Shown piece by piece: positions 34,425 to 47,800 of a stretch of 64,000 nt of DNA. Made by a program: the position numbers and the translations under genes. The stretch covers positions 18,228,001 to 18,292,000 of the forward strand of contig OU612075.1 of assembly GCA_914767715.1 (NCBI GenBank), written 5' to 3'. Position 1 is the first letter of the stretch. Each line of letters starts with the position of its first letter. Under the pieces are notes generated by a model. The model worked only from the letters and a program-made list of their open reading frames with translations. It searched no databases and was not told the origin of the DNA. The DNA comes from Membranipora membranacea (lineage: Eukaryota; Bryozoa; Gymnolaemata; Cheilostomatida; Membraniporidae).

Positions 34425-37400
34425 TCAGAAATGAATGCTATCATTCCAGCGTCTTGGTGCACATGTACTACTCAGTAGGTTTATTCTGTTGCCGTCTACA
34501 CCTTGGTAAATATGAGGTGAAGGTCGACTCTTCATGGTTACTCGGCCACTCTTGGTTTGTGTTGGACCTTTGCTTGTGAGCCCCCTCAGATTATAGTGTG
34601 GTCCGGGTGTCCTTTCTGTTTTCTTGGCTGAAGCAAAACGTTTACAAAAATATAATGTACTGATGATCTCATTAAACCATGTCAGTTGTAATATGGAATC
34701 TGAGGATACCAGGTTGCTTGCGGTTGTCATGATTGGCAATCTTGTTGCATTGTCACCGACATTGCAGGAGGATTATCAAGGTTTATCAATAATATTAGTG
34801 AATCATTACATTAACTGCAAAACATCAAACAGATCAAGATCACCCCCCCCCCCCCCCTTTCCCATTTGATCAAGATGGCCAGGCTCATATACTTGCGTAG
34901 AGGCTGATACATCTAACTGGTAATTAAATCTTCTTTTCTATTCAAATATACAACCTGTAGCAACCTTCTCAGGCCGGGGGCCGTCGGACAGGGGCAAGAT
35001 TCTGGGCAGATCAGACTAAGATTAAGATCGTAGTTGTCTCTGTCTACTCACCTCTCCTGGTACATTTGTTAGGTTTGTTGTTTCGACCGACCATTGTGTA
35101 AGCTTTACCATCATTAGGCGGAGTTGTATTATAATCAGCAGGGGCTGGGATCTGATTTCTCTTCATATCTGTGAAAATAGAAAGTTGTTTATCATTTTAG
35201 CAATAAAAATATGGAATCAAAGGCTTCGTTCTGCAGCAATGAATATATGAAATCTTACCAGATACCCATAGGGAAAACATATAGGGTCAATGATAACCTA
35301 TAAATGTGATAGACCTGATCTCAAGAGGTTTCCAAATAAAAAATGATGTGTGGAAATTTTTTTAAAATGCTTTTCACGGTTCTTATGCTTAAGGGGGAGG
35401 CTTGGTGCTGGCTACAGAGAATAATACTGTGTCTGCTCGGACTATTGGTAGATGATAGATATGAAACACAGCTGTTTCCTTACCTCTCGGGGGTGATGTC
35501 GCTGTCCTAAAAGAGTATCTCGGAGCTGAAGATATACCTTTGTGCGTCATACCTCGGGTGTTGTAATCACCTGGACCTACTGTTTCTATAAAAAAATCAA
35601 TGGTAAGTAATCAGTTCGTCGATATGCTATTATACTGATGGCACAACACGTGTGTAATTTATTGTTTGTTAGATGGTGTCATGGTACGAGAATGGTATTA
35701 CCAAGAAAGGATGTTGCTTGGGATGGTGAGATTGTTAGACGGCAGAACCAGGACCCTAAAGTCTATATAATCCTGGTAAGATAACATGATTTCTATGTAG
35801 AGAATGGGAAAATGTTAGCTTAAATCATTCAAAATTATTATTTTGATAGGACCATGATATGGAAACAATCACATCTGGTTTTTGTATCTACCTTCATCGC
35901 GGTCATTGCTCTTCTGTTTAGAGGTAGTAAAGGAATGTTTAGGCTTAGAGTTGTTTCCGATGCAGTGATTGGTTGGATAGTATATGGAGGCTCCCGGCAC
36001 TCTCTTACTTGTCTTTAGATCTGACTTGTAGTTGAGACAATCAGGGAATGTGGTCTTACCGCGATCAGATGTGGAGAAGGTTCCGCCGGGAACTTTCACA
36101 TCGTGCTTCTCGGGGTAGTCACTGGGCCCTGGCAATACCTCTGCAGACAAACAAGGGGTATTAATTAATTTACTGGTAATTCATATATCAATTTTATTAG
36201 CAGATCAACATGGGAGGTGAAGACAAAGGTGTGCTGAATTTCTCCACCTTGAAATCAAATATAAATAATGTATAAATATGTAATTATTGTTATGGTCGAT
36301 TTATGATTAATGATTAGCATGCTTCTTAATTTATAATTGGAATGTCAAATTTGTGTCATTCTTTTCTCCGCTTATCTATTACTCTAGATAGAATTTGGAT
36401 GGTTTTATGCCTGTCAGTGTCCATAAATTTGATTCCCAACCCTGGAATTTGCCAAATTGATTGTCTTTCGCTCATCTGACTCTCAGATCTAACTACAATG
36501 GGGTACCCACAAATATTTCAAGTGTGCAGATGGAAACCAGCACTAGTTCGTGGCAATACATTTACAGAAATTCCTTTTTTATATGGTAATGAAATGCAAA
36601 AAACTTACAACCGTTTTATCACTCAACCTCAATGTCTTTTATTAGTCTAAGTGCTCAGGCGTCAGCAAGTTGGTGGCATAACATTAAATGCCACTAACTG
36701 CACCAAACACTCATATTGAGTGTTTGATAATGTAATGCCACAAGCTCGCTTTGCAGCCGTCTGAACACTTAGACTAGCATTTTGTCTGCTCATCCTTTCT
36801 AAGTTTTACAGCAGTATATAGTCATTACTTACCATAGTGAGGGTCGTAGTGATCTCTGAATGTTATATGTGGACCTCTCATATCATATGACCTCTTGAAC
36901 TTATCGTAGGCTCCTCTTATCAAGTACTCATTCGGGGCGGGAGCATGATTACCTACAGTGATAGCATGAGAAAGCTGAGCTACATTTTTTATATTACTCA
37001 ATTCACATGAATGTACTTACTGGCCTTGTCACTCGGCTGCCCTAACCAAAAAAGTAGCCGCGTGACAAGTACAGTTCTCATTGCAATCAGTTTGTAATAA
37101 TATAATAGCTGTTATTTTCACTTTTCATTTCAATAGTTATTACAAAATTCATCACATGTGACCCCTCATACCCATCTTCTGTCATCACCATATAACCTAC
37201 AACTAACAATAACAATTGTTCATCAATTTCAGTGTTACCAGGTAATATATTTTATTATTTTTAATCTAGGGGCTTGAGAAGAGTAAGTTCAAGCGGCGGA
37301 GCAATGAACCTTAAACAAAGATCATAAATAGTCTGTGGCAAGGAATAGCAGGTGACTGCTTATGTAGGTATGTAGGAGCAGATAAGATGTTTTTTTACAT

Positions 37401-40400
37401 GGAAACAGGGTGGGAATTACCCGAATTCTATATTATGAGTTATCCCCACGTGATAAAGGGGAAGACAACTACTTTACCACTCAATAAAAAGCATCGACAC
37501 GTTAGGGACGTATGTCTGATCTGAGATCATGTGTACTTCAATTTTTCCAAAAAAGCCTAAGAAACATCACAGCTAGAGAAGAATAATTTGTTAGTTTATC
37601 AGTAAATGGTTTCAATTTTAATTCCATTAGAGAAAAATGTCATATTGCATGTAAAGATTTGGCATGTACTTACTCAGCTTTGGTGGTTTGCGGCTGAGAT
37701 TTGATGGCATTAAGATTAAATCCAATCTATGATTATTCGATACAAATTGTTATGGATCGCAAAGATGCACAAAAGTATGCATTGTAAATATTACCCAGGT
37801 TTTGTACGCCAAGCACAAAAGAGTGTTGTGACATAGTTGGTCTTACCCTCATCCAGTTCGCGCTTTGGTAAGACAAGCGCACACGGATTCCTACTCTTAT
37901 CGTACTGAGACGGCTTGTAACCTGCAGGCCCTGGTGTTACATTTGGTAGCTCTGCCTCTGTTAATACGAGTAATAAATATGTAGTTCCTGACAAGAAGTA
38001 TCAATCGTATCCCCTCATTTAAGTGATTGTGAAGGAATCAGGTTTTTGGTATCATTCTAGAGTTATCGGTTATTCAGAAAACTGCTATAAGGTTCATATT
38101 GCCCAGCTTCAACTCATTTCACTCAAATTTGAGATGTGAAGGTACTAAAAAGGTACTATATTTATGATAGTATATACAAAATAGTACCTTTTTAGTACCT
38201 ACCAATCTCAGCTTTAAATGAAAATCGGTTGCAACTGGGCCACTTGCTGTTAATTAACCTTATAGCAGCTTTCTAAGTTAGACCAAGAACTCTAGAATGA
38301 TACCAAAAACCTGATTCCTTCTTGGGGCGGTTTTAGCTGTAGCTGATCTTCCACCATTGAGGAAGGAGTGTAGCACAACAGTCATATGAGTAATTTCTCA
38401 CCACGTTTACATAGTACCATTACACATCAGTTCAACCAAAAAGGTCTTTGCACCGGTGGCTGCCAAGCAGTGGTTGGAGTTAATTTTGGAAGTTGTCATG
38501 GCAGCTATCAAAAAGCTTATAAAAGAGCCAATCAAAAAGCTAATCACACACCAAGTGCTCAGACGGCTGCAATGCGGGTTAGTGGCATTACATTATCAAG
38601 CACTCATTGAGTTTTTGAAAATGTAGTGCCACTAACCCGCATTACATCCGTCTGAGCACTTAGACTAATGGCTCACACAGACCTGCATAGTTTCTTCCAG
38701 TGATTGATTTTCCAGGATCTGGTATGTTGTGATAGTCTGCGGGTCTCTTGTATACTGCTGGACCTATATACGAAAACAATATCAATAATGGATCAGTACC
38801 AACCAACTCAAAATCCGGATCGCTGGTGATGTGTAAAATGTTTATTGGATTGTATACTTTACTAGTGTAGTCAAATTAATTTATCCCTGTCGAATCGATC
38901 CATTGTTTTGGAATAGCGTTAGTTATGGTTACAGTCTCAAGTGACTATGGGCCCAGAAACTAACATGTCTTACATCTTTTTTCAGAAGAGACTTTCATTT
39001 ATCTTATTCCTAAAATGTTTCCTCAGCACTGGCCAATAATATGACTGTAATTGTGTATTAATCGCACAAGTTATAGGCTTTTGTTTCACTAATCCCCTAG
39101 CTATTTCTTAGCTATGTGCTATGTGTGCATGGGATTGGGGACATCCTATGATTTATTCCTTTTATTTGCGAACCTTGGGAGCAGTGAAGGTGTGTTTACC
39201 TGGACCAGGACGGTGAGAATAATCTCTATGTCCTCCACTGAATGACCACTGGGGAGCGTCTCCCATAGCAACCGATTTATTAGTCTTGTCTAGTTTGAAC
39301 ATTTCCTCTGTGTTGAGGAACCCTGTTAAATTGAATACTGATTGTAGATTCCTGGTAGGCAATGTCCTGTTTCATAAACAACAGAGAGCAACCTGGCGTA
39401 GATATTGCGGCCTAGCCCCTAGGCAAGTAGTATTTCGCTGCCCATGCTTTGGGATTCGGCATGTGATATGACAACTGATCTTAATCAACTATTTTAATCA
39501 GCCTCGATAAATGCAGGGTGTCCAAATTTTTGCATTCGGCATTTCGACATTGACTCGTCACACAAGGAAAAACAATGGTCTGACATCAATCTGCCCTGCG
39601 TTAGGTATTACGTAGATCTTCATCAAAGTTTAGCCAATAAGAATACGACACATTTTAATGGAGTAGATTTTAGGGTTATCTTTTCTTGTTCAAAAAGAAA
39701 ACAATATGTATTAGTGATATCTCTCATAATAAGCTGATATTTTACCTGGGCTCTCTGTTGGTAATAGTAGTGCATTATTCTGGAGACCCCCTCTAGCCTG
39801 ACTGTTTATCTTAGACTTGAGTGTTACCTTTTTGTGATCTGGATGGGTGCCGACAGTGTCGGTAGTAACCTTGTATACAGCTGGTCCAGGTCCAACAACG
39901 CCGGCTAACAAAATAAGACTAATAACATGGAAGGACGGGGCTCCACCCGCCCACACCACCCCCATCCTCCCTGCATAATTAGTAAGGTTATAGTTTTTAG
40001 CCTTATCACACCGGCCCCATTTAGGGACCGCTGTGAGAAGGCTAAGATTTTTGGGTTGTCTGCTCAGGGATTTAAGAAGGGTACTTAATAAGAATACGTA
40101 GAGTTAGAGCAGGGAGCAACAACGTGGTTAGAGTTAAGTAAGACACATCGTTTAACGTTTGCCCTATGAGTCATTCTAACTACTCTCACTTATGGTGCAT
40201 ATTAACACAATAATACAATAATAACAACAATAATAATAAGAACATAATAATTATAATAACAATAATAATAATAACAATGATGATAACTATAAAAATAACA
40301 ACAATAATATAATGCTTATAAAGCGTCGTCAAGCGCTTTCGTTTCTTTTTCTAAATAAACTTGTGCTCTAATCCCCGACTACCTTGTCTTCGGCTGTAAA

Positions 40401-41621
40401 ACGAAACTATATGAATCATCTCAAACTCTTACATTTTTCATCTGGAGGTCTGTTGCGACTTTTGATTGACACCTGATTCTGTTTCTTCCTGAGGAAACCT
40501 TTGTTGACCTGGTACTTTGGTCCTGGAGTTTTCACCTTCTTCTCATCTACAAACATATATATTATATATTTTTATAACTTTTATTGTCAGCAACAATTAA
40601 TTATTTCTAATGTGTTTCATGATGTGACATAAATGGCAATAAACATGAGTAGTGAATACCACTAGTTTAGAAATAGACAAACAACTCAGCTACATGCCCT
40701 ACATGTTTTGGTTCTTCTAGTAGACTTTCTTGATGTATCCTAGAGAAGTAAAGTGTTTGCGAGAGAAAAGGGCCCTTTCACACATGCTGGCTAAGGTATG
40801 TGATGGAGTAGTCTATCTTGACAAGCTTTGTTGTGGGGGATAGGGGTGAGAAACAAAGCTCATCGAGACAGGCTTGTTTGGGCATATTTTTCACTCAAAA
40901 CATATTTGTATCATACTAGGTTTAGTCCATGGTCTAATGGAGTATTCTGGTTCATGTTTGACAGTGCTGTTCTTGGTATAGTCTGGCTCATACTCTCCTG
41001 GTCCTGGGGTAGGTAGCTCTCTACAAGTCAGGGGGATTTCTCCCCTTTCAGCTGAATACTGATAGTGTCCCATGCCATCTCGTCTCCGTCTCATGGTATC
41101 ATCTGAAACAAAAGCTTTATTTATGCAACGCAGTACACGACACACAAACTTGTCGAGGTCCTGGTGCTGAGTGTGTAAGGTGCACAAACTAATGCGATAC
41201 GATAGTAACATTCATGGCTGCCATACAATCACGCATAATTAAGAGACCAAGAAATCAGCCAAGGTTTCAATATCATGCTCCACTTATGTTCCAAGTTTGG
41301 AGTTTGTTTATTGCCGATTCTTCGAAATCCTAATGACTAGGTTTATCGCATTGAAATGAAGGCAAAAAGACAGTCATAAATAAAAATTTTGTGAAAAACC
41401 TACTTACCACAATTCTTTAACTGCTGCTGTTTCGTGCTGAGAAAAACCTCAGATTCAAGATCAGTTTTATTTCCCAGCACACGGTTCGCTACTTGATTAC
41501 GGAAAGATGAGAACTTTTCCGGATCTCCTGTCTTGACTACTGCTTGTATGACAGTCTCAAAGAGACCTGGCTCACCTCCCTTGGATACTCCTCCTTTAGC
41601 TAACTTGAATTTGTCCTTCAT
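34425..41621 (-). CDS. Sperm-tail PG-rich repeat (STPG/SHIPPO-type) protein
   Basis: Twelve exons splice in frame to 588 residues: 41621-41408, 41102-40917, 40546-40433, 39904-39746, 39322-39200, 38763-38683, 37957-37847, 36952-36833, 36140-35892, 35585-35484, 35168-35052, 34615-34425. Repeats of the PGP-x-x-Y type recur: PTPGPGEYEP, TPGPKYQV, VGPGPAVYK, TPGPAGYKP, LPGPSDYP, VGPGDYN, IPAPADYN, TPGPHYN. These are diagnostic of the sperm-tail PG-rich repeat family, whose members are axoneme/outer-dense-fibre-associated microtubule proteins. Residues 1-72 lack PG repeats and are not recognised. Every one of the 11 introns is phase 1 and nearly every exon carries one repeat near its start. I cannot say which vertebrate paralogue (STPG1, STPG2, ODF3/CIMAP) is closest. 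The exon at 38763 uses a GTCTGT donor. Confidence 0.87.
34972..35025 (-). repeat. CTGA-CCCAGA / TTGCCCC dispersed repeat, copy 4
   Basis: On the minus strand it reads TAGTCTGATCTGCCCAGAAT, then CTTGCCCCTGTCCGACGG and CCCCC, in the same block order as the other copies. A separate poly-C run lies at about 34842-34857. Confidence 0.5.
36643..36776. repeat. Fold-back element, TAGTCTAAGTGCTCAG family, copy 1
   Basis: Imperfect inverted repeat with ends TAGTCTAAGTGCTCAG and CTGAACACTTAGACTA. It lies in an STPG intron and shares terminal and internal sequence (GTGGCAT..CATT) with 38553-38661. Confidence 0.75.
38031..38321. repeat. Fold-back element with 34-bp perfect ends
   Basis: The outer 34 bp (38031-38064) pair with 38288-38321. 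Inner blocks also pair: CTGCTATAAGGTT with AACCTTATAGCAG, and AGGTACTAAAAAGGTACTA with its complement. It lies in an STPG intron and has no ORF. Confidence 0.85.
38553..38661. repeat. Fold-back element, AAGTGCTCAGACGG family, copy 2
   Basis: Arms of about 45 bp (AAGTGCTCAGACGG...GCGGGTTAGTGGCATTAC and complement) surround a short loop. The right end continues to TAGACTAAT as in the copy at 36643-36776. It sits about 20 bp from an STPG exon's donor side. Confidence 0.82.
40195..40315. repeat. (AAT/AAC)n low-complexity tract
   Basis: Interrupted AAT and AAC trinucleotides over about 120 bp in an STPG intron. Confidence 0.75.
40815..40871. repeat. Small palindromic repeat, CTTGACAAGCTTTGTTG family, copy 3
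   Basis: CTTGACAAGCTTTGTTGTGG faces AAACAAAGCTCATCGAGACAGG around a G-rich loop. It lies in an STPG intron. Confidence 0.65.
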
Positions 41622-41847
41622 TGCCACAGTGGTTTGTAAGTCTCAATCAATATACCAACAGTATTTAACTATTAGGAAGAACCGATCACCCCACCTTTGC
41701 GCTGGAAAAAACAATGCACTGTTAACCTATTTGTGCTTTGGGCTGTCCGTATTGTTACGTGTAAAGTCTTGGGTGGGTGTACTCTCCAGTTTACCACAAC
41801 GCCAGTGTGGTCTAACAATACCAATGTTATGAGTTTGTTCATCAGAG
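41622..41847. promoter_or_regulatory. Divergent promoter region between STPG and CATSPERG
   Basis: Only 226 bp separate the two start codons, so both 5' UTRs and core promoters must fit here unless non-coding 5' exons lie elsewhere. No clear TATA box or named factor site could be assigned by eye. Shared control is an inference from spacing and from the sperm roles of both families. Confidence 0.5.
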
Positions 41848-44800
41848 ATGATGGTTATCCCAATTTTTTTTCTTCTTCAGTTGGTGTCACTTTATTGCAC
41901 ACATGGTTACAATAGTAATATGAAGCTGCCGAGATTCACTTGTTGGGGAGACTTTGAGCCTGTTAAGGTGGCAGCCAGCTCTAATATGGACAGCACTGAG
42001 AGAACTAATGATGTTATCTACCTCCGATCTGGAATGAAAGATCTCAACATATCCTGTGTACTGATCAGTGGAAAAGGTGAGAATTAATGTTGGCACAGTT
42101 TTATGAATCACTTCTTTGTCACACTAATTACATAGCCTGAAATACTACTATTTGCTGCCTTTACTGGTAAAAGGTTTTAGAAGGTCACAACCACAACAAT
42201 AACGGGTTTTACTACAGAAAATTCGTGGCCTTAATTGCCACATGCTAATTTTCCTGCATTCAAGTTGTCACTTTTGCCATGCCATGCTTATAAAGAACTT
42301 GTCACCCCTCCCCGTCATCTTTCCATGCTTTTACAGGCATCTCGTCAGTCACTTTCCACCACTCATATAGCATCGACACTACAACAATCAAGGCCGAAAG
42401 TTACCGTTAACAGTCACACATCCACTGAGCCAGCTGACAATCTTTTTCAGGGCACAACTCAACGAAGAACACGGGCTATGACTGGTCTCCAATTCTGAAC
42501 CTGGGTCAGCAGCTAAAGCTAACGCTAAGCAACACTACATGGCAGCGTACATATACATTCCCTAGGGTACAGGATGGGAAGTGGCACATCTCTATCAAAG
42601 TAGACGAGTTATCTATGATGGGTAGTGGATTCAGCTCTGATCTAGTGGAGGAATGGATGTATACGGTTGAGTTTGATACAGGAGCTCACGGCTCTCATGG
42701 TACATTACTCCTGTATGATCGTCAAGTAAGTGGGAAACTCAGTCAGGGTGTAAATCAGTACGCAAAAGTTAAAAGTGTTCCTAGCACAAAGAACTTTTGA
42801 CAACATTCATTCCGTCTGGCCGATATTATATTATGTATACACTACTTTATGTGGCAGACAATATCATCCTGGACGGATGGATATTGCAGTATGTTAATGA
42901 GTAAATAGCTCTTTTCTCTCATATTTGGCTTGTGTAAAATAGTAAAGATGCATATGACACGTTGACATGACATTACATATTGATTGCATGGAGACAGGAT
43001 ATCGGAAAATAGGCATCTGCTGTGTTTGGCCATCCACAACAGATTGTATATAGTGGATGTACCCCATTGGTGAGAGTTATATTAAGATATGTGCATCAAA
43101 TTGATAAGTGATAGGTGATAGCCTCTATCATAGGCTTAACCCTAGTTTGCCATTTTCTGGTGAATAAACTTATAGTATGCCTATCTATTCAATGTTTCAG
43201 GCTCTAACCAACTGGAAACTGGGAGTCAATGTGGGTGACGGTGAAATGAAAAGTCTGAACCCTTCAGGACTCCTAACTCAACACTCTCCTTGTTCTGGTA
43301 ATCTATGGGTCGTGGTTCCGATCATTGCGGGAGATATTTACCTTGGAGTGACCTTCAGAGCGTTCACTGACCGGAACTTGAAATGGTACAAACTCACTTC
43401 GTTAATCACATTGGTAAGTCTGAGTTTTCGCAGATATTGCTGGTGAGTGCTTTTGTATCAACGGTTACCCCTACAATATAATACAAAGGTCTTAGGCAGC
43501 TAAATTTCCTGCAAAGTTATTCACGCCTCATGTTAAAATTAGAGTAATTAAACAGTACTTTTGTGATCATGATACAATACAATAATTATGACCGCCAACT
43601 TTCTGCAGGCCTGCCAGAGAGGACAGGGAGTGTGTTCAGGTGAATTAAAACTGAAAGGATTTGTTGTGACTAACTATCACGTAGTACTGTTCACAACATA
43701 TGGGGTCTACGTAAGCTCTAAAATGAGGATTCAAAAATCAGCTAACAACCCTCCAACAGTAACCTGGAAATTAGGTGAGTGGAGTCTACTTCTTTTCGCT
43801 GGAGCTAGGCAAGAGAAATAACTCTACTTATGTTGTAAGATCTCGTCTCGTCTCCCTTCTAAGAGAAAATTTTGCTCCTTTAAGTTTCAGTGACATCAAA
43901 TTTTCATTACCATATCTCTACTCTGGGCTTCAATAAACCTATAACTAACTTATGAATCAAAGAAATTAGAATCAAACCTTGACTATTGTTAAAGGTTGGG
44001 GACTTCGCCATCTTAGCATAATCTACGCGTTGATCCTTCTGTAATGTTGCCAATACACTAACATTTATGCCTTGCCAGGGCTGGGACTGAATATGACAGT
44101 AGCCAATGAACACCTCCAACTCAAAGCTAAATACTCTGGTTCTTTTTCAGTTGACCCATTCACTAGTATCAGGGATAAGATTGCAGTACATGATATACAT
44201 AATAACCTGATGTATCACTATAATCCAGTATGTCTGGATCCACAGAGGACATGTGTACTGGAGGATTACATTGACCTTACATACTCAAGGTCAGAATCAT
44301 TTCTACATAAGTTAATACTAGAGGTAGAGTTTAGTTAAGCTAGTTTAGGGTGACTTCATGTTAGCTAACAACAATTTGCACTAGTTAAGATGATGTGTAT
44401 GTAAATAAATAAAGTCAAGAGGTTGATAAAATGAAAACTTGCCATAGTTTTCACACATGCGTGAAAAGGCAAACTTTCCATCCTACAAATAATTTACTCC
44501 ACTAGGATGATTTTCTACATTCATCCTAGCCCCAATAGCCATCCTTACATACTTTTTTATTTATAGCTCTAGCATGTTACAAGCAGTTATGCCCTCATGG
44601 CAAGAGAGGGGACGATCCTTAGTAACATCCATAGTTTTTTTTATCAAACTACAAAATCTCTCATAAGTAACAATTATGCATCATCGAAACACAAAGTTCC
44701 TTGTTTTCCTGTACAGGCATGGTGAGGAAAGCATTTATTGTAAAGGGACGGCAAGTTTTTTGGATGAAGACTGGAGTTGTGTGTTAGCAGCATCACCGGA

Positions 44801-47800
44801 AGCTGAGGGTCATGTGAAACAGATAGGTAAGGTGGCTGAAACTCTGTTGTTACTGGACAACTTGTAGCCTGTTGTCAAATTGAAACAAAGGTTGAAAGTT
44901 CTTTTGAGGAAACTGTCAGCACAACCTCTGGCATGGCGGTGATATTGTAAATGTTGGGTATTTAAGTGCCTTGGCACGCAATTTTTTAAAATATCCCTCC
45001 GCCACCAGAGGGAAAAAAGTCTTGCTCTAGAAGAGAACCAAGATGAGTAAGTGACAGATACTAGGGATCAAATATTAAATATCGATGAATATTATCTAAC
45101 ATCCTTCACTATTTTGTTTTTATATATTTACAGTATACAACAGTCACTCAAAATACTCAGTGATCCTCGAATATTACGCATCTCGATCTCAGTACCACGT
45201 GATCATTGCCTTGTCTACTCTAGATAAGGCCATCTTCCCGACATTCTATCTACCTGTTGAGGTCAAGTTCACTCGTCTCAGACTTCATCCCCGCAGTATG
45301 AATATATTTGTGCTCGGCGAAGAGCTGTGGTTCAGTTCTAATCTGGGAGCTACATTCGAGCGAATACTTAATCCAGAGTATGGTATGGTCAGTCAATATG
45401 TCACATTTTTATGTTTTTGTATCGACCTATATACACTATTTTATTTGGCAGACAATTTATTTGGCAGGTATCGGTGACGGTTTTTCGACACCTAATAGAT
45501 TATATTGAGTACTGAAGCAAATAATTTTGTTTATTATTCATGATCATCAATATTTGAAATTTAACAGCCAAATTAAATTTAAAAAAATCTTCCTACTACC
45601 GATTCTTATTAAAGCTATTACTTAATTTTACAGATTACAGATATTGTATTCAACTCGGGCCCCATGCATACAGAGGTGATAGCATTAGCTAATGGGAACA
45701 GCGCACAACCAGATCTATATTATGGTACATTGGCAAGCAGACGAATGGCTAAAGTGGGTGTGGCTAGCAAACTGTCTGCAGTGTTCTTGTTGCAGAACAA
45801 TATTAAATCCATCCGAGTGGCCAAATTTCAATCAGGTAAAACTGTGTATTTTATTTTCCTCTCTCATAATAAGCTGCACACAAAGGTTGATCTAATTTGC
45901 ATGCGTTTTGACTTGCTCCAGTGCTACTGGTAAGCCATCGTCTATGCAGGGGGCAACTCGATATGCAGCCATATTGGATCAAACTACTTGATCTGTATGC
46001 TAACTATTTGTAACGATATGTACTGTGGGAACAACCTGAACAGGCCAAAAGAACTTGGTGCTCCAGTTCATGGCTATGTGGGTTAATATGTAAAAGGTAA
46101 CATAGGACTCGGCTACAGAGTACAAAATGCATACATATATTTATATGTTATATCAAAAGTTTGTATCCTGCAGGTGGGTTCTCGCTGAGCAGTTTGGCGA
46201 AACTCAACGACAAACTGGACAAGAGAATCGATATGGACACAAGTTTAGCCATAGAATTTACCTCCGACAAGACTTACTATGGTCAGTATATATCATATGT
46301 ATCAGCAGTACACCACATCATGTATACATGGTGCCTTTGAATGTGAGAGTTTTCTGGTGCAAAAACATCATCAATATCATAAAAATGGCTTTGATTGACA
46401 CCGAACACTTCATCAACAGAAAGACACTCTCACATCTAATACTTCAGCATCATACTAATCATTCTCTCTTCGTAAACTCTGAATTCTCTTTTTCAACCAC
46501 AAAAATGAGCCAGTAGCGGTAGCCAAAGTTGTTTCTAATTCATCCTAGCAAAATCTGTGCGGCTCCAAACCACAACTATGGTAGATGTACTCTGTGCTTG
46601 AACAACCCTACGCAGTATACAGATCACCTCTGCTCCCCCAAAATAGAGAAGCTGGCAAAAGTTTGGGGTCGCTACCCCACGCAGGACACCCGAGCTTAAG
46701 GGGGCTTATTAATTAAAAAACAGAATGTTATACTGTGTTGTATTCACTTGTTTGCAGCTTATGAGATACTTGCTGATGCTGACACACAGCTTCAGGAGCA
46801 GCATATAGGTATGATGCTGTACCACATATCTGGAGGACAGGCGGTGATCAGTGATCATCGCTCACTTGAGAACGGTGCTCAGGTCTGTGTTTCCCACAAA
46901 TTCAGTTCCAATATCAGCAGCCAACGTACTATGCAATAAAATACCAAGTATGTTGCGACACAGGATGAAAATATTCATGAATTAAAATTTATGATACTTA
47001 TAAATTCTTAGATTTAAATCATATTAGAAAGAACTAGTTTCAAGCTTTTGATCTCTTTAATATTAAGGCTATAATTGAGAATTTTGCCAAAATCTGATAA
47101 CTTGCAGATTTGATACTGGGATAGTTTTTGCTGTGCGAAATGTCTCATCATTTAGGCTACATCTTATTAGCGAAATTCAGACTGATGAGTCCTTAATTTC
47201 ACAATTAATATAACAGATAACACTGAAGGTTGTGGAGAGTTTTCTCACTGCTCGAACTGATAGGGAGGAAATGCTCACTGAATATGATCTGGTGGCCCAG
47301 CGGATTGGCAAACATCGTGTTCATGTCTCACTTCAAGACTCTGATGGACAGCATATTAATGTTTGGTCTCAGGTCTGCTACCACCTTTAAATTTCATATG
47401 AATCTTCCTTAAAGTATTTTTGCTCAAAGCAACAGGATATCTCACATATTCATCCAGTGATCTCAACAGAAAATTCAGATTATAGATATTCAGTTATAGA
47501 TAATGTAATTCATTGATATTATTCTCGATTTGACAATCATCAAGACAATATGCATGTATCTTTTTTCTCACTCCAACTCCCCCCTCCCTCTCCACTTTAT
47601 CAATTGCTTTTTCTCTGTTTCCCATCATTTTTCCTAATTTTTATGGGCAAGTTGTGAAAACATCCTACCAGGATCGTTACTTTAGCGTCTGTCAAAATAA
47701 AAAGTGTATGATAAACAGTTTTTTTCTCGCTGTAGGAAGATGTTGGGAAAACGATTGTTATCCAGCAGCACTCGAACTTTCTCATATTGTCGCTTGTGAA

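Noticed and set aside
42235-42498. ORF reading through the CATSPERG exon 2 acceptor
   Set aside because: Its 3' part is the real exon in a different frame; the upstream portion is intron.
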